From: Clavibacter sp. A6099
GTDB taxonomy: Bacteria; Actinomycetota; Actinomycetes; Actinomycetales; Microbacteriaceae
NCBI RefSeq assembly: GCF_021919125.1
Contig: NZ_CP083439.1
Coordinates: 3,196,954-3,260,953 of the forward strand
Direction of reading: 5' to 3'
DNA length: 64,000 bases
Position 1 is the stretch's first letter. Each line of letters opens with the position of its first letter. This document shows positions 52,211 to 60,947 of this stretch, piece by piece. The notes under the pieces are model-generated. The model saw only the letters and a list, made by a program, of their open reading frames with translations, ran no database searches and was not told where the DNA came from. A program made the position numbers and the translations under genes.

Positions 52211-53839
52211 ATGACCGCGTCCCCCGCTCCCCGCGGCGGCATCGGCCGTGCGTCCGCCCTGCTCGCCTCGGGCACGTTCGTCTCGCGGATCCTCGGCTTC
52301 GTCAAGGCCATCGTGCTGCTGCAGACCATCGGCGCCACCCTCGGCAGCTCCAACGCGTTCTCCAACGCGAACCAGCTGCCGAACAACATCTACGTGATCA
52401 TCGCGGGCGGCGTCCTCAACGCCGTCCTCGTGCCGCAGGTCGTGCGCGCCGCAAAGCACGCCGACGGCGGCGCCGGATACATCAACAAGCTCGTCACCAT
52501 CGCGATCGTCGTCCTCGGCGGGGTCACGATCCTCGCGACCGTGGGCGCTCCCGTCGTCTCGCGCCTCTACGCCGCCACCCTGCCGCCGGACGTCTTCGCG
52601 CTCGTCGTCGCGTTCGCCTACTGGTGCCTGCCGCAGATCCTCTTCTACGGGCTCTACGCCGTGCTCGGCGAGGTCCTGAACGCCCGGGGATCCTTCGGGC
52701 CCTTCACGTGGGCGCCCGTCCTCAACAACGTGGTCGCCATCGCCGGCCTCCTCGTCTTCCAGGCCATGTTCGGCTCCGGCAGCCGCCCCGTCGACGACTG
52801 GAGCCTCGACAAGATCGTCGTGCTCGCCGGATCCGCGACCCTCGGCGTCGTCGCCCAGGCGCTCATCCTCTTCGTGTTCTGGCGCCGCGTGGGCCTGCGC
52901 TTCCGGTTCGACTTCGCGTGGCGGGGCGTGGGCCTCGGCACCGCCGGCCGCCTCGCGGGCTGGACGTTCGGCATGCTCGTCGTGACGCAGCTCGCCGGGA
53001 TCGCGCAGTCGAACGTGGCGAACATCGCCGCCACCTCGGACAGCCCCTCGAGCACGATCCTGCTCAACGCGTGGCTCTTCTTCATGCTGCCGCACTCGAT
53101 CTTCGCGGTCTCCATCGCCACCGCGTACTTCACCCGGATGAGCACGCACGCGGGCGAGGGCGACCACGACAGCATGCGCGCGGACCTCTCCTCGGCCGTG
53201 CGGCTCGTCGCGCTCATGACGGTGCTCTCCACCGCGCTCATCGCCGTGCTGGCAGGACCCGTGGCGCGCGTGATGGTGTCGGGCGACATCGGCGAGGTCC
53301 GCGGCTACGGCATCGTCCTGATCGCCTTCATCCTCGGCCTGCCGGCGTTCAGCACCCTCTTCGTGCTGCAGCGCGCCTTCTACGCCCTGTCGGACACGCG
53401 CACGCCGTTCCTCATCCAGTGCGCGCAGGTCGTGCTGTTCATCGTCGGAGCGCTGGTCATCTCGCAGCAGCCCGTCGAGCTGATCGGCGTCGGGCTCGCC
53501 CTGCTCCAGACCGTCACGGTCACCGTCCAGGCCGTCCTGACCGCGGTGCTCCTCCGCCGCCGCATCGGCCGCGTCGACGGGCGTCGGATCCTCCGCAGCG
53601 TGGTCCGCTTCGTCGTCGCCGCAGTGCCGACCGCGCTCGTCGGCATCGCGCTCCTCGCCCTCGTCTCGGGCGGCGCGTTCGAGGGAGTGGGCGTCGCGTC
53701 GAAGGGCCAGGCGCTCCTCGTCGGGATCCCCCTGGCCGCCGTCATGACGGCCGTGTACGTCGCCGCGCTGGCCGCCATGCGCTCCTCCGAGCTGCAGCAG
53801 CTCGCGGGCCCCGTGATGCGCCGCATCCGCCGCCGCTGA
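52211..53839 (+). CDS. murJ: Lipid II flippase MurJ
   Basis: A 542-residue membrane protein with about 14 transmembrane helices of the MurJ/MviN family that moves the peptidoglycan precursor lipid II across the membrane. Early markers are SGTFVSRILGFVKAIVLLQT and FSNANQLPNNIYVIIAGGVL. Later ones are LPHSIFAVSIATAYFTRMST and VLQRAFYALSDTRTPF with conserved Arg. It lacks the long cytoplasmic kinase-like C-terminus of mycobacterial MviN. It is 36 bases after the DUF6049 gene, suggesting one transcript. Confidence 0.93.
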   Translation: MTASPAPRGGIGRASALLASGTFVSRILGFVKAIVLLQTIGATLGSSNAFSNANQLPNNIYVIIAGGVLNAVLVPQVVRAAKHADGGAGYINKLVTIAIVVLGGVTILATVGAPVVSRLYAATLPPDVFALVVAFAYWCLPQILFYGLYAVLGEVLNARGSFGPFTWAPVLNNVVAIAGLLVFQAMFGSGSRPVDDWSLDKIVVLAGSATLGVVAQALILFVFWRRVGLRFRFDFAWRGVGLGTAGRLAGWTFGMLVVTQLAGIAQSNVANIAATSDSPSSTILLNAWLFFMLPHSIFAVSIATAYFTRMSTHAGEGDHDSMRADLSSAVRLVALMTVLSTALIAVLAGPVARVMVSGDIGEVRGYGIVLIAFILGLPAFSTLFVLQRAFYALSDTRTPFLIQCAQVVLFIVGALVISQQPVELIGVGLALLQTVTVTVQAVLTAVLLRRRIGRVDGRRILRSVVRFVVAAVPTALVGIALLALVSGGAFEGVGVASKGQALLVGIPLAAVMTAVYVAALAAMRSSELQQLAGPVMRRIRRR

Positions 53840-53870
53840 CCCCGCGCGCCGCCGTCGGCTCGACCGGCCA

Positions 53871-53896
53871 GGGGGCGTGTCCGCGCACGCGCCCCC
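53871..53896 (+). terminator. Possible hairpin terminator after murJ
   Basis: GGGGGCG (53871-53877) pairs with CGCCCCC (53890-53896) around a 12-base loop, 32 bases after the murJ stop. The stem is short, so read-through is possible. Confidence 0.45.
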
Positions 53897-53912
53897 GCCC
53901 GGTGGAGCCGCA

Positions 53913-53938
53913 GGAATAGCCGCTACCGTGGGTCTGTT
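53913..53938 (+). promoter_or_regulatory. SigR/SigH-type promoter of trxB-trxA
   Basis: GGAAT (53913-53917), exactly 18 bases, then GTT (53936-53938) matches the actinobacterial thiol-oxidative-stress promoter GGAAT-N18-GTT. Thioredoxin genes are its classical targets. A TACCGT box (53924-53929) inside could be a housekeeping promoter. Confidence 0.7.
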
Positions 53939-53995
53939 GCAGAGGTGAGCGGGCGCCGGGAAGGTGCCCCGCCGAGCAGTGGAGGAGAAGCCGTC

Positions 53996-55033
53996 GTGCG
54001 TCAGATCATCATCATCGGTTCGGGTCCGGCCGGGTACACGGCCGCCATCTACGCCGCGCGCGCCAACCTCACGCCCCTCCTCATCGCGAGCTCGGTCGAG
54101 GCCGGCGGCGAGCTCATGAACACCACCGAGGTGGAGAACTACCCCGGCTTCACCGACGGCATCCAGGGCCCCGACCTCATGATGGCGATGCAGGCGCAGG
54201 CCGAGCGCTTCGGCACCGAGGTCGTCCTCGACGACGTCACGTCGGTCGAGCTCACGGGCGACGTCAAGCGCGTCACCCTCGGCAACGGCGACGTTCACGA
54301 GGCCCTCGCCGTCATCGCCGCCACCGGATCCGCGTACCGCAAGCTCGGCCTCCCCGCGGAGGACCGCTTCAGCGGCCACGGCGTCTCCTGGTGCGCCACG
54401 TGCGACGGCTTCTTCTTCCGTCAGAAGACCATCGCCGTCGTCGGCGGCGGCGACAGCGCGATGGAGGAGGCCACCTTCCTCACGCGCTTCGCGGAGAAGG
54501 TCTACGTCATCCACCGCAAGGACACCCTGCGCGCCTCGAAGATCATGCAGGACCGCGCGTTCGAGAACCCCAAGATCGAGTTCGTCTGGAACGCGCAGGT
54601 GGTCGACATCACGGGCGGCGAGAAGGTCGACGGCGTCGTGCTCGAGGACACCGTCACCGGCGAGCAGCGCCCGCTCGCGCTCGACGGCCTCTTCATCGCC
54701 ATCGGCAACGACCCGCGCACGCACCTCTTCCACCAGCAGCTCGAGCTCACCACCGAGGGCACCATCGCCGTCGAGGGCCGGTCCTCGCGCACCAACCTGC
54801 CGGGCGTGTTCGCGGCCGGCGACGTGATCGACCCGACCTACCGCCAGGCCGTCACGGCAGCCGCGTCGGGCACGGTCGCGGCGCTCGACGCGGAGCACTT
54901 CCTCGCATCGCTGCCGGACACCCTGCTCGACGCCGCATCCGACGGACCGGACGGCCCCGCGGGCCACGGCGCTCCGGCTGCCGGCAGCGCGGTGGATCCC
55001 GACGGCGAGCTCGTCGGCGCCGACCACCAGTAG
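53996..55033 (+). CDS. trxB: Thioredoxin reductase
   Basis: A 345-residue FAD/NADPH disulfide reductase. The FAD loop GSGPAG is at residues 8-13, the redox pair is SWCATCDGFF (Cys 133 and 136), and the NADPH loop is VVGGGDSAMEEATFL near 150. GVFAAGDVIDPTYRQAVTAA near the C-terminus contacts FAD. An Ala/Asp-rich tail of about 35 residues ends the protein. GTG start after GGAGGAGAAG. It reduces thioredoxin encoded 68 bases downstream, and the pair has a stress-type promoter. Confidence 0.96.
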   Translation: MRQIIIIGSGPAGYTAAIYAARANLTPLLIASSVEAGGELMNTTEVENYPGFTDGIQGPDLMMAMQAQAERFGTEVVLDDVTSVELTGDVKRVTLGNGDVHEALAVIAATGSAYRKLGLPAEDRFSGHGVSWCATCDGFFFRQKTIAVVGGGDSAMEEATFLTRFAEKVYVIHRKDTLRASKIMQDRAFENPKIEFVWNAQVVDITGGEKVDGVVLEDTVTGEQRPLALDGLFIAIGNDPRTHLFHQQLELTTEGTIAVEGRSSRTNLPGVFAAGDVIDPTYRQAVTAAASGTVAALDAEHFLASLPDTLLDAASDGPDGPAGHGAPAAGSAVDPDGELVGADHQ

Positions 55034-55101
55034 CGGCACCCCTCATCACGACCCGATCCGGCATCCGCTCGGATCCACGAGAACCACACGAAGGAGAACC
55101 C

Positions 55102-55425
55102 ATGTCCCACTCCCGCGACGTCACCGACGCCAGCTTCCAGGCCGACGTCCTCGACGCCGAGAAGACCGTCATCGTCGACTTCTGGGCGCCCTGGTGCGGC
55201 CCGTGCAAGGCCGTCTCCCCCGTCCTCGACCAGATCGCCGCCGAGAACCCCGGCATCGAGCTCGTCAAGATCGACGTGGACGACAACCCCGAGATCGCGA
55301 TGAAGTACAAGATCACGTCGATCCCGGCCATGAAGGTCTTCCAGAAGGGCGAGGTCGTCAAGACCGTCATCGGCGCCAAGCCGAAGCCGGCCCTCGAGCA
55401 GGAGTTCGCCGACTTCCTCAAGTAG
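55102..55425 (+). CDS. trxA: Thioredoxin
   Basis: A 107-residue thioredoxin with the classical active site WCGPCK (Cys 32 and 35) and the cis-Pro segment ITSIPAMKVFQKGEVV near residues 71-86. It keeps cytoplasmic protein thiols reduced and serves ribonucleotide reductase and other enzymes. GAAGGAG is 6 bases before the ATG. A strong terminator follows. Confidence 0.97.
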   Translation: MSHSRDVTDASFQADVLDAEKTVIVDFWAPWCGPCKAVSPVLDQIAAENPGIELVKIDVDDNPEIAMKYKITSIPAMKVFQKGEVVKTVIGAKPKPALEQEFADFLK

Positions 55426-55460
55426 CCGTCTCTCGCGCCGGACAGGCTGCGAGGACATCC

Positions 55461-55494
55461 GGAGGGCCCGGCACCGCGAGGTGCCGGGCCCTCC
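55461..55494 (+). terminator. Strong hairpin terminator after trxA
   Basis: A perfect 15-bp stem GGAGGGCCCGGCACC / GGTGCCGGGCCCTCC with loop GCGA, 36 bases after the trxA stop. Confidence 0.88.
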
Positions 55495-55526
55495 GTCGTC
55501 CGCCCACGCCGTCGTCCGCCCACGCC
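55495..55526. repeat. Tandem duplication of a 16-base unit
   Basis: GTCGTCCGCCCACGCC occurs twice in direct tandem (55495-55510, 55511-55526), directly after the trxA terminator. Confidence 0.8.
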
Positions 55527-55609
55527 GTCGCCGGCCACCGCCGCTGGACCGGGGGTCGCGGCCCGCCGCCCGTTAGGCTGGACGGCAATCGGACAGTGAG
55601 AGACGTGAC

Positions 55610-56932
55610 GTGACACCTGCAGGCATCCCCCGCGAATCCGCGGGCACCAACCTCGACCCCTGGTTCCCCCACTACGCGGAGAGGACCTCCGGCCTCAGCG
55701 CCTCCGAGGTCCGCGCCCTCTTCGCCGTGGCCAGCCGACCCGAGGTCGTCTCGCTCGCCGGCGGCATGCCGTTCGTCTCCGCCCTCCCCCAGGAGCTCAT
55801 CGTCACGGCGATGGAGAAGGTCATGCGCGAGCGCGGGCCGGTGGCGCTCCAGTACGGCGGCGGCCAGGGCACGCCCGAGCTCCGCGAGGACATCCTCGAG
55901 ATCATGGCGCTCGAGGGCATCCGCGGCAGCGTCGACGACATCGTCACCACCACGGGCTCGCAGCAGGCGCTGGATCTCGTCACGAAGCTCTTCATCGACC
56001 CGGGCGACGTGATCCTCGCGGAGGCCCCCAGCTACGTCGGCGCGATCGGCGTCTTCCGCAGCTACCAGGCCGTCGTCGAGCACGTCGTCATGGACGACGA
56101 CGGGCTCGTCCCCGAGGCGCTGCGCGAGGCCATCGCCCGGATCCGCGGCGAGGGACGCACCATCAAGTTCCTCTACACGGTCCCCAACTTCCACAACCCG
56201 GCCGGGGTCACCATGTCGGCTGCCCGCCGACCGGAGATCCTCGAGATCTGCCGTTCGAACGACATCCTCGTGCTCGAGGACAACCCCTACGGTCTCCTCT
56301 GGTTCGACCGACCGGCGCCGGACGCCATGCGCAGCCTCGACGACGAGGGGGTCATCTACCTCGGCTCGTTCTCCAAGACCCTCGCCCCCGGCTTCCGGGT
56401 CGGCTGGGCGCTCGCGCCGCACGCCATCCGCGAGAAGCTCATCCTCGCCCAGGAGTCGGCGGTGCTATCCCCCAGCTCCTTCAGCCAGCTGATCATCTCC
56501 GAGTACCTGCACGCCTCGGACTGGAAGGGCCAGATCGACACCTTCCGCGGCGTGTACCGAGAGCGACGCGACGCCACGCTGTCCGCCCTCCAGGAGCACC
56601 TGCCTGGCCTGTCCTGGACCGTGCCCAACGGCGGCTTCTACGTATGGCTGAAGCTCCCCGAGCAGCTCGACTCCAAGCAGATGCTCCCCCGGGCCGTGAC
56701 CGCCCTGGTCGCCTACACGCCCGGCACCGCGTTCTACGCCGACGGCCGCGGACGCGACGCCATCCGACTGTCGTTCTGCTACCCGACGCCTGACCGCATC
56801 CGGGAAGGCATCCGCCGCATGGCGGGCGTGATCGACGACGAGCTGGATCTGCTCACCACGTTCTCCGGCACGGGCGCGCTCTCGTCACGCCCCACGACGT
56901 CCGTCGTCACGCCCCCGCCGGACCTCGACTGA
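55610..56932 (+). CDS. PLP-dependent aminotransferase (2-aminoadipate/MocR-type fold)
   Basis: A 440-residue class I/II aminotransferase. VVSLAGGMPFVSALPQELIV near residue 46, TTTGSQQALDLVTKLFIDPG near 112 (PLP phosphate site), TVPNFHNPAGVTM near 187 (Asn) and GSFSKTLAPGFRVGWALAPH near 248 with the Schiff-base Lys identify the fold. It resembles LysN/2-aminoadipate aminotransferases and the catalytic half of MocR regulators but lacks a DNA-binding domain. GTG start; a TAGGCT box (55574-55579) gives a short leader. The amino acid substrate is unknown. Confidence 0.9.
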   Translation: MTPAGIPRESAGTNLDPWFPHYAERTSGLSASEVRALFAVASRPEVVSLAGGMPFVSALPQELIVTAMEKVMRERGPVALQYGGGQGTPELREDILEIMALEGIRGSVDDIVTTTGSQQALDLVTKLFIDPGDVILAEAPSYVGAIGVFRSYQAVVEHVVMDDDGLVPEALREAIARIRGEGRTIKFLYTVPNFHNPAGVTMSAARRPEILEICRSNDILVLEDNPYGLLWFDRPAPDAMRSLDDEGVIYLGSFSKTLAPGFRVGWALAPHAIREKLILAQESAVLSPSSFSQLIISEYLHASDWKGQIDTFRGVYRERRDATLSALQEHLPGLSWTVPNGGFYVWLKLPEQLDSKQMLPRAVTALVAYTPGTAFYADGRGRDAIRLSFCYPTPDRIREGIRRMAGVIDDELDLLTTFSGTGALSSRPTTSVVTPPPDLD

Positions 56933-56975
56933 CCATCCGCGTCCACGAACACCGACCGCAACCGGATCGAGCATC

Positions 56976-57941
56976 ATGACCGCACACGAGCCCCTCTCCG
57001 TCCTCGTCCTCGCGGGCGGGATCTCCCATGAGCGCGACGTGTCGCTCCGCAGCGGTCGCCGCGTGGCAGATGCCCTGCGCGCAGCCGGTGTCCACGCGTC
57101 CCTGCGCGATCCCGACGCCACCCTCCTCGACTTCCTCCGGGACACGCCTCCCGCCGTCGTCTGGCCGGTCCTCCACGGGGCCAGCGGTGAGGACGGCGCG
57201 CTCCTCGGCCTGCTCGAGCTCGCGGGCGTCCCCTATGTGGGCTCCTCGGCACGTTCCGCGCGGCTCGCATGGGACAAGCCGACCGCGAAGGCGATCGCCG
57301 AGTCCGCGGGCATCCGCACGCCGCGATCCGTGACCCTCCCCAAGGACACGTTCCGTGAGCTCGGCGCGGCTGCCGTCCTGCGCCTCGTCACCGAGTCCGT
57401 GCCCGCCCCCTATGCCGTCAAGCCGGCCCGCGGCGGGTCGGCGCAGGGGGTCACGATCGTGACCGATGCCGATGCCCTGCCGCGTGCGATGGTGGACGCC
57501 TACACATACGGCGACGTCGCCCTCATCGAGCAGCTCGTCGTGGGGACCGAGGTGGCGATCGGCGTCCTCGACACCGGCGACGGTCCCGAAGCGCTGCCGG
57601 CGACCGAGATCGTGCCGACGTCCGGCGTGTACGGCTACGAGGCGCGCTACAACGCGGGTCTCACGCGCTTCTTCACCCCCGCGCGCATCTCCCCCGAGGC
57701 GACCGCCGCAGCGTCCGCCGCTGCCATCGGGATCCACCGCGCCCTCGGCATCGGACAGATGTCGCGAGTGGACATCATCATCGACGCCGCGGGCGAGCCC
57801 TGGTTCATCGAGGTCAACGTCATCCCCGGTCTCACCGAGACGTCGTTGCTCCCGCAGGGACTCGCCGCTGCCGGGGTCGAGGTGGGCGATCTCTACCGCC
57901 GCCTCGCCGAGGCCGCGCGGGGAGCCTCCTCCGCCCCCTGA
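56976..57941 (+). CDS. D-alanine--D-alanine ligase family protein
   Basis: A 321-residue ATP-grasp ligase. LVLAGGISHERDVSLRSGRR at the N-terminus corresponds to the Ddl G-G-x-S-x-E-x-x-V-S motif, and VWPVLHGASGEDGALLGLLE and LAGVPYVGSSARSARLAWDK follow. The active site has AVKPARGGSAQGVTIVTDAD and EVNVIPGLTETSLLPQGLAA at the end. It is shorter than the main Ddl (about 350-370) and lies near parB. It may make D-Ala-D-Ala or a related dipeptide. Convergent with parB across a strong terminator. Confidence 0.88.
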   Translation: MTAHEPLSVLVLAGGISHERDVSLRSGRRVADALRAAGVHASLRDPDATLLDFLRDTPPAVVWPVLHGASGEDGALLGLLELAGVPYVGSSARSARLAWDKPTAKAIAESAGIRTPRSVTLPKDTFRELGAAAVLRLVTESVPAPYAVKPARGGSAQGVTIVTDADALPRAMVDAYTYGDVALIEQLVVGTEVAIGVLDTGDGPEALPATEIVPTSGVYGYEARYNAGLTRFFTPARISPEATAAASAAAIGIHRALGIGQMSRVDIIIDAAGEPWFIEVNVIPGLTETSLLPQGLAAAGVEVGDLYRRLAEAARGASSAP

Positions 57942-57957
57942 CTCCGCAGGTTCGTGA

Positions 57958-57990
57958 ACGGGAGGCGACCTCACTGAGGTCGCCTCCCGT
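57958..57990. terminator. Strong hairpin terminator between convergent genes
   Basis: A 16-bp inverted repeat (57958-57973 with 57975-57990; arms ACGGGAGGCGACCTCA / TGAGGTCGCCTCCCGT) with a single central base, between the ligase gene and parB. Confidence 0.88.
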
Positions 57991-57994
57991 CGTG

Positions 57995-58984
57995 TCAGCT
58001 GGGGTCGCCGTCAGGGACACCCATCTCCTGGGCGATGCGGGTCAGATCCCCCACCGTCGCGAAGTCGATGACGATCTGGCCCTTCTGGGCCGACATGGTC
58101 ACGCGCACGCTCGTGTTGAGGTGGTCCCCGATGCGCTGGGCCGTGTCGTCCAGATGCGCGTTGCGCGCCGAGCTCGCGGTCTTGCGCGGCTTGTTGGTCC
58201 GCTGCCCCCGTTGCGCAGCAGCCTCCGCCGCCCGCACGGAGAGATCCTCGTTGACGATCTTCTCGGCGAGGTGGCGCATGGCGTCCTCGTCCCCGGACGA
58301 CAGGATCGCGCGCGCGTGCCCAGCGGACAGGACGCCGGCCGCGACGCGATGCTGGACGTCCTCGGGTAGACGGAGCAGGCGGATCGTGTTGGTGATCTGC
58401 GGCCGCGACCGCCCGAGGCGCTGGGCGAGCTCGTCCTGGGTGATGGCGAAGTCGGCCAGCAGCTGCTGATAGGCGCTCGCCTCCTCGAGGGGGTTCAGCT
58501 CCGACCGGTGCAGATTCTCGAGTAGCGCGTCCCGGAGCATCGACTCGTCGGCGGTGTCCTTGATGACGGCCGGGATGGTGCCCAAGCCGAGCTCCTTGGT
58601 GGCCCGCAGGCGACGCTCCCCCATCACGAGCTCGTAGCGGGCGCGGCCATCCCCGTCAGCACCGAGCGGGCGCACCACGATCGGCTGGAGCACCCCGTAC
58701 TCCCGGATGGACACCATCAGCTCCTGGAGCTCTTCCTGGCGGAAGTCAGTGCGCGGCTGCTGCGCGTTCGGGGTGATGTCCGCGGGATCGAGGTTGGCCA
58801 GCCGCGCGCCTGGCACGGCCACGAGCTCCGGCTCCCCCTTCCCCCGCGACTCCCCCTGAACGCCGCTCGGTGCACCGGCGCCGATGCTGTCCGGGAAGAA
58901 GACGTCGACAGGTCTGCTGCGCTCGTCGGAGGTGGGGATGAGCGCGCCGATGCCGCGACCCAGGCCGGTTCTCTTGGTTGCCAT
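57995..58984 (-). CDS. parB: Chromosome partitioning protein ParB
   Basis: A 329-residue CTP-dependent DNA clamp that loads at parS. The CTPase/N-terminal domain (about 60-160) has PRTDFRQEELQELMVSIREY and GERRLRA (122-128). The helix-turn-helix ITQDELAQRLGRSRPQITNT (181-200) reads parS. The basic C-terminal domain dimerises. It overlaps parA by one base (TAATG type), so the two are co-translated. Three parS sites lie 1-3 kb away. Confidence 0.96.
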   Translation of the reverse strand: MATKRTGLGRGIGALIPTSDERSRPVDVFFPDSIGAGAPSGVQGESRGKGEPELVAVPGARLANLDPADITPNAQQPRTDFRQEELQELMVSIREYGVLQPIVVRPLGADGDGRARYELVMGERRLRATKELGLGTIPAVIKDTADESMLRDALLENLHRSELNPLEEASAYQQLLADFAITQDELAQRLGRSRPQITNTIRLLRLPEDVQHRVAAGVLSAGHARAILSSGDEDAMRHLAEKIVNEDLSVRAAEAAAQRGQRTNKPRKTASSARNAHLDDTAQRIGDHLNTSVRVTMSAQKGQIVIDFATVGDLTRIAQEMGVPDGDPS

Positions 58985-59865
58985 TACTTCTGGGCTCCTC
59001 GGTGTGCGATCTCGGCTGCCGCCTCCAGGTAGGAGAGCGCGCCAGGTGAATTGGGGTCGTAGCTGATGACGCTCTGGCCGTAGCTGGGCGCCTCGCTGAT
59101 GCGGACGGACCGCGGGATAAGCGTCGTGAGCGTCTGCTGAGGGAAGTGCTCTCGTACCTCGGCCGCGACCTGTTGGGCCAGATTCGTGCGTCCGTCGTAC
59201 ATGGTCAGCAGGATGGTGGACATCGCCAGATCAGGGTTGAGGTGCTGCGCGATCAGTTCGATGTTCGAGAGCAGCTGGCTGAGGCCCTCGAGCGCGTAGT
59301 ACTCGCACTGGATGGGGATCAGCACCTCCCTGGCGGCGCTGAACGCGTTGATCGTGAGCAGCCCGAGCGACGGTGGGCAGTCGATCAGGACATAGTCGAA
59401 GTCGCGCCCGCTGTCCGACGCCAAGAAGGCGTCGAGGGCCTTCCGGAGCCGACGTTCACGGTGCGGCAGATTCACGAGCTCGATCTCGGCCCCCGCGAGA
59501 TGGATCGTCGCAGGAACGCAGAAGAGGGTGTCGAATTCCGGGCTCCTCTGCACGGCCTTCTCCACGGCGACGTCATTGACGAGCACGTCGTAGACGCTCA
59601 TGAGGTCACTGGCACGGTCTGCACCGAGCGCCGTCGAGGCGTTGCCCTGCGGATCGAGGTCTATGACCAGCGTCCGGGAGCCGGCCTTCGCGAGCGCCGC
59701 GGCGAGATTCACGGTGGACGTGGTCTTCCCCACCCCGCCCTTCTGATTGGCGATGGTGAAGACCCGAGTGCGTGTCGGACGTGGCAGAACGAGACCGGCG
59801 AGAGCTTTGCGTCGTCGGCTCGTCTCGGAGAGCTCGCGAGCTATTGGACTCAGGTCGTCATCCAT
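58984..59865 (-). CDS. parA: Chromosome partitioning ATPase ParA
   Basis: A 293-residue (from the chosen start) deviant Walker ATPase. KGGVGKTT is at residues 42-49, DLDPQGNAS near 71, and DYVLIDCPPSLGLLTINAFS follows. It forms the ATP-dependent gradient that segregates ParB-parS complexes. The ATG at 59865 is preferred because GGGAG lies 6 bases upstream. In-frame ATGs at 59904 and 59919 would add a Pro/Ser/Thr-rich extension but lack such a site, and the last abuts a parS site. Confidence 0.93.
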   Translation of the reverse strand: MDDDLSPIARELSETSRRRKALAGLVLPRPTRTRVFTIANQKGGVGKTTSTVNLAAALAKAGSRTLVIDLDPQGNASTALGADRASDLMSVYDVLVNDVAVEKAVQRSPEFDTLFCVPATIHLAGAEIELVNLPHRERRLRKALDAFLASDSGRDFDYVLIDCPPSLGLLTINAFSAAREVLIPIQCEYYALEGLSQLLSNIELIAQHLNPDLAMSTILLTMYDGRTNLAQQVAAEVREHFPQQTLTTLIPRSVRISEAPSYGQSVISYDPNSPGALSYLEAAAEIAHRGAQK

Positions 59866-59918
59866 GGACTGCTCCCGATCGGTCGAAGTGGGCGATGGGG
59901 ACATGGGGTGTATTGGCA

Positions 59919-59934
59919 TGTTTCACGTGCAACA
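59919..59934. promoter_or_regulatory. parS site (one mismatch) upstream of parA
   Basis: TGTTTCACGTGCAACA matches the parS palindrome TGTTTCACGTGAAACA at 15 of 16 positions. It lies between parA and rsmG. Confidence 0.85.
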
Positions 59935-60015
59935 TTCGGACCGCGTCGGCGCAGCGATTGCCCTGTAATCCCTGCTGGATCAGGGCTTCTATCGGAAACG
60001 ACCGTCGATGGTGGC

Positions 60016-60651
60016 TCATGCGACTCGCGCCCGGATCACTCTCGTGACCTCGTCGACCTGCCCATGGCCGAGCACGACCACCTCGACGTCTTCCAAGTGG
60101 TACTTCCGAATGGCTTTGCTCGCCGCCTCGACCTCGCGCTCCGCGTTTGACCCCTTCATCAGCACCAGCTCTCCCCCGGTCTTCACGAGCGGGACGGTGA
60201 GAGGTATCAGCTTCGCGAATGCACTCACGGCCCTTGCGGTCACCTGGTCGAGACTGAACTCCTGCGCCACCTCTTCAGCACGAGCTCGTCGTACCGATAC
60301 GTTGGCCATGGCCAGATGTGCCACCTGCTCTTCCAACCAGGCGACACGGCGCTCCATGGGCTCGATGAGGACGAACTCGACGTCTGGTCGGGCGATGGCG
60401 AGAACCAGTCCCGGCAGCCCCGCCCCGGTTCCGATGTCGCCGACGAGTCCAGGACGTAGAAGCGGCGCGACCAGCACGGAGTTGATGATGTGTCGTGACC
60501 AGAGTCGTGGGGGCTCGAGCGGGCCGATGAGGCCGAGCTCCTCTCCCCGCTGACCGAGCTGGGACGCGAATTCGCGCGCAACATCAAGGCGGTCCCCGAA
60601 TAGCGACGCCGCCACCGTCGGCTCCGACTCAATGATGATCTGCTCGGGCAT
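60016..60651 (-). CDS. rsmG: 16S rRNA (guanine-527-N7)-methyltransferase RsmG
   Basis: A 211-residue SAM-dependent methyltransferase (GidB) that modifies the 530 loop of 16S rRNA; loss causes low-level streptomycin resistance. SAM motif GDIGTGAGLP at 71-80, preceded by LWSRHIINSVL, and ARAVSAFAKLIPLTVPLVKT near 140 match the family. It lies upstream of parA in the same direction, with a weak hairpin (GCCCTG/CAGGGC, 59960-59986) between. Confidence 0.95.
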   Translation of the reverse strand: MPEQIIIESEPTVAASLFGDRLDVAREFASQLGQRGEELGLIGPLEPPRLWSRHIINSVLVAPLLRPGLVGDIGTGAGLPGLVLAIARPDVEFVLIEPMERRVAWLEEQVAHLAMANVSVRRARAEEVAQEFSLDQVTARAVSAFAKLIPLTVPLVKTGGELVLMKGSNAEREVEAASKAIRKYHLEDVEVVVLGHGQVDEVTRVIRARVA

Positions 60652-60835
60652 CGCGTATCCATCCTGTTTTCGGCGGCTGTGTCAGCTCGACCATGTGCGC
60701 GACCGGTCTCAGCATCGCGCGTTCGTTACGACTGTGGCGAGGCGTGTCCTGCGAGTTTAGCGTTCAGTGATGTTGAGCGACGACCGGCCCTACCCGGTGC
60801 TCGGTCCGTCATCCGCGCACTTCGCCCTGCGCTCA

Positions 60836-60851
60836 TGTTTCACGTGAAACT
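60836..60851. promoter_or_regulatory. parS site
   Basis: TGTTTCACGTGAAACT matches the parS consensus at 15 of 16 positions (last base differs). Confidence 0.9.
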
Positions 60852-60931
60852 ACCGGCTCAGCGTATGGTGGTCTCGCGCTCCAGGGACCCAAGCGCAGTG
60901 AGCAACAACCGTCCTCTGCGGGGTCGGCGCA

Positions 60932-60947
60932 CGTTTCACGTGAAACA
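60932..60947. promoter_or_regulatory. parS site
   Basis: CGTTTCACGTGAAACA matches the parS consensus at 15 of 16 positions (first base differs). The central GTTTCACGTGAAAC is intact. Confidence 0.9.

Noticed and set aside
48353..55039. 2228-residue open frame on the minus strand
   Set aside because: It is real only at its 3' end (tRNA nucleotidyltransferase, 48353-49783). The rest is antisense to DUF6049, murJ and trxB, with no recognisable protein features; long antisense frames are expected at this GC content.
59866..59919. Longer ParA N-terminus from ATG 59919 or 59904
   Set aside because: No ribosome binding site precedes these codons and the extension is low-complexity, whereas the ATG at 59865 has GGGAG. 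Not excluded outright.
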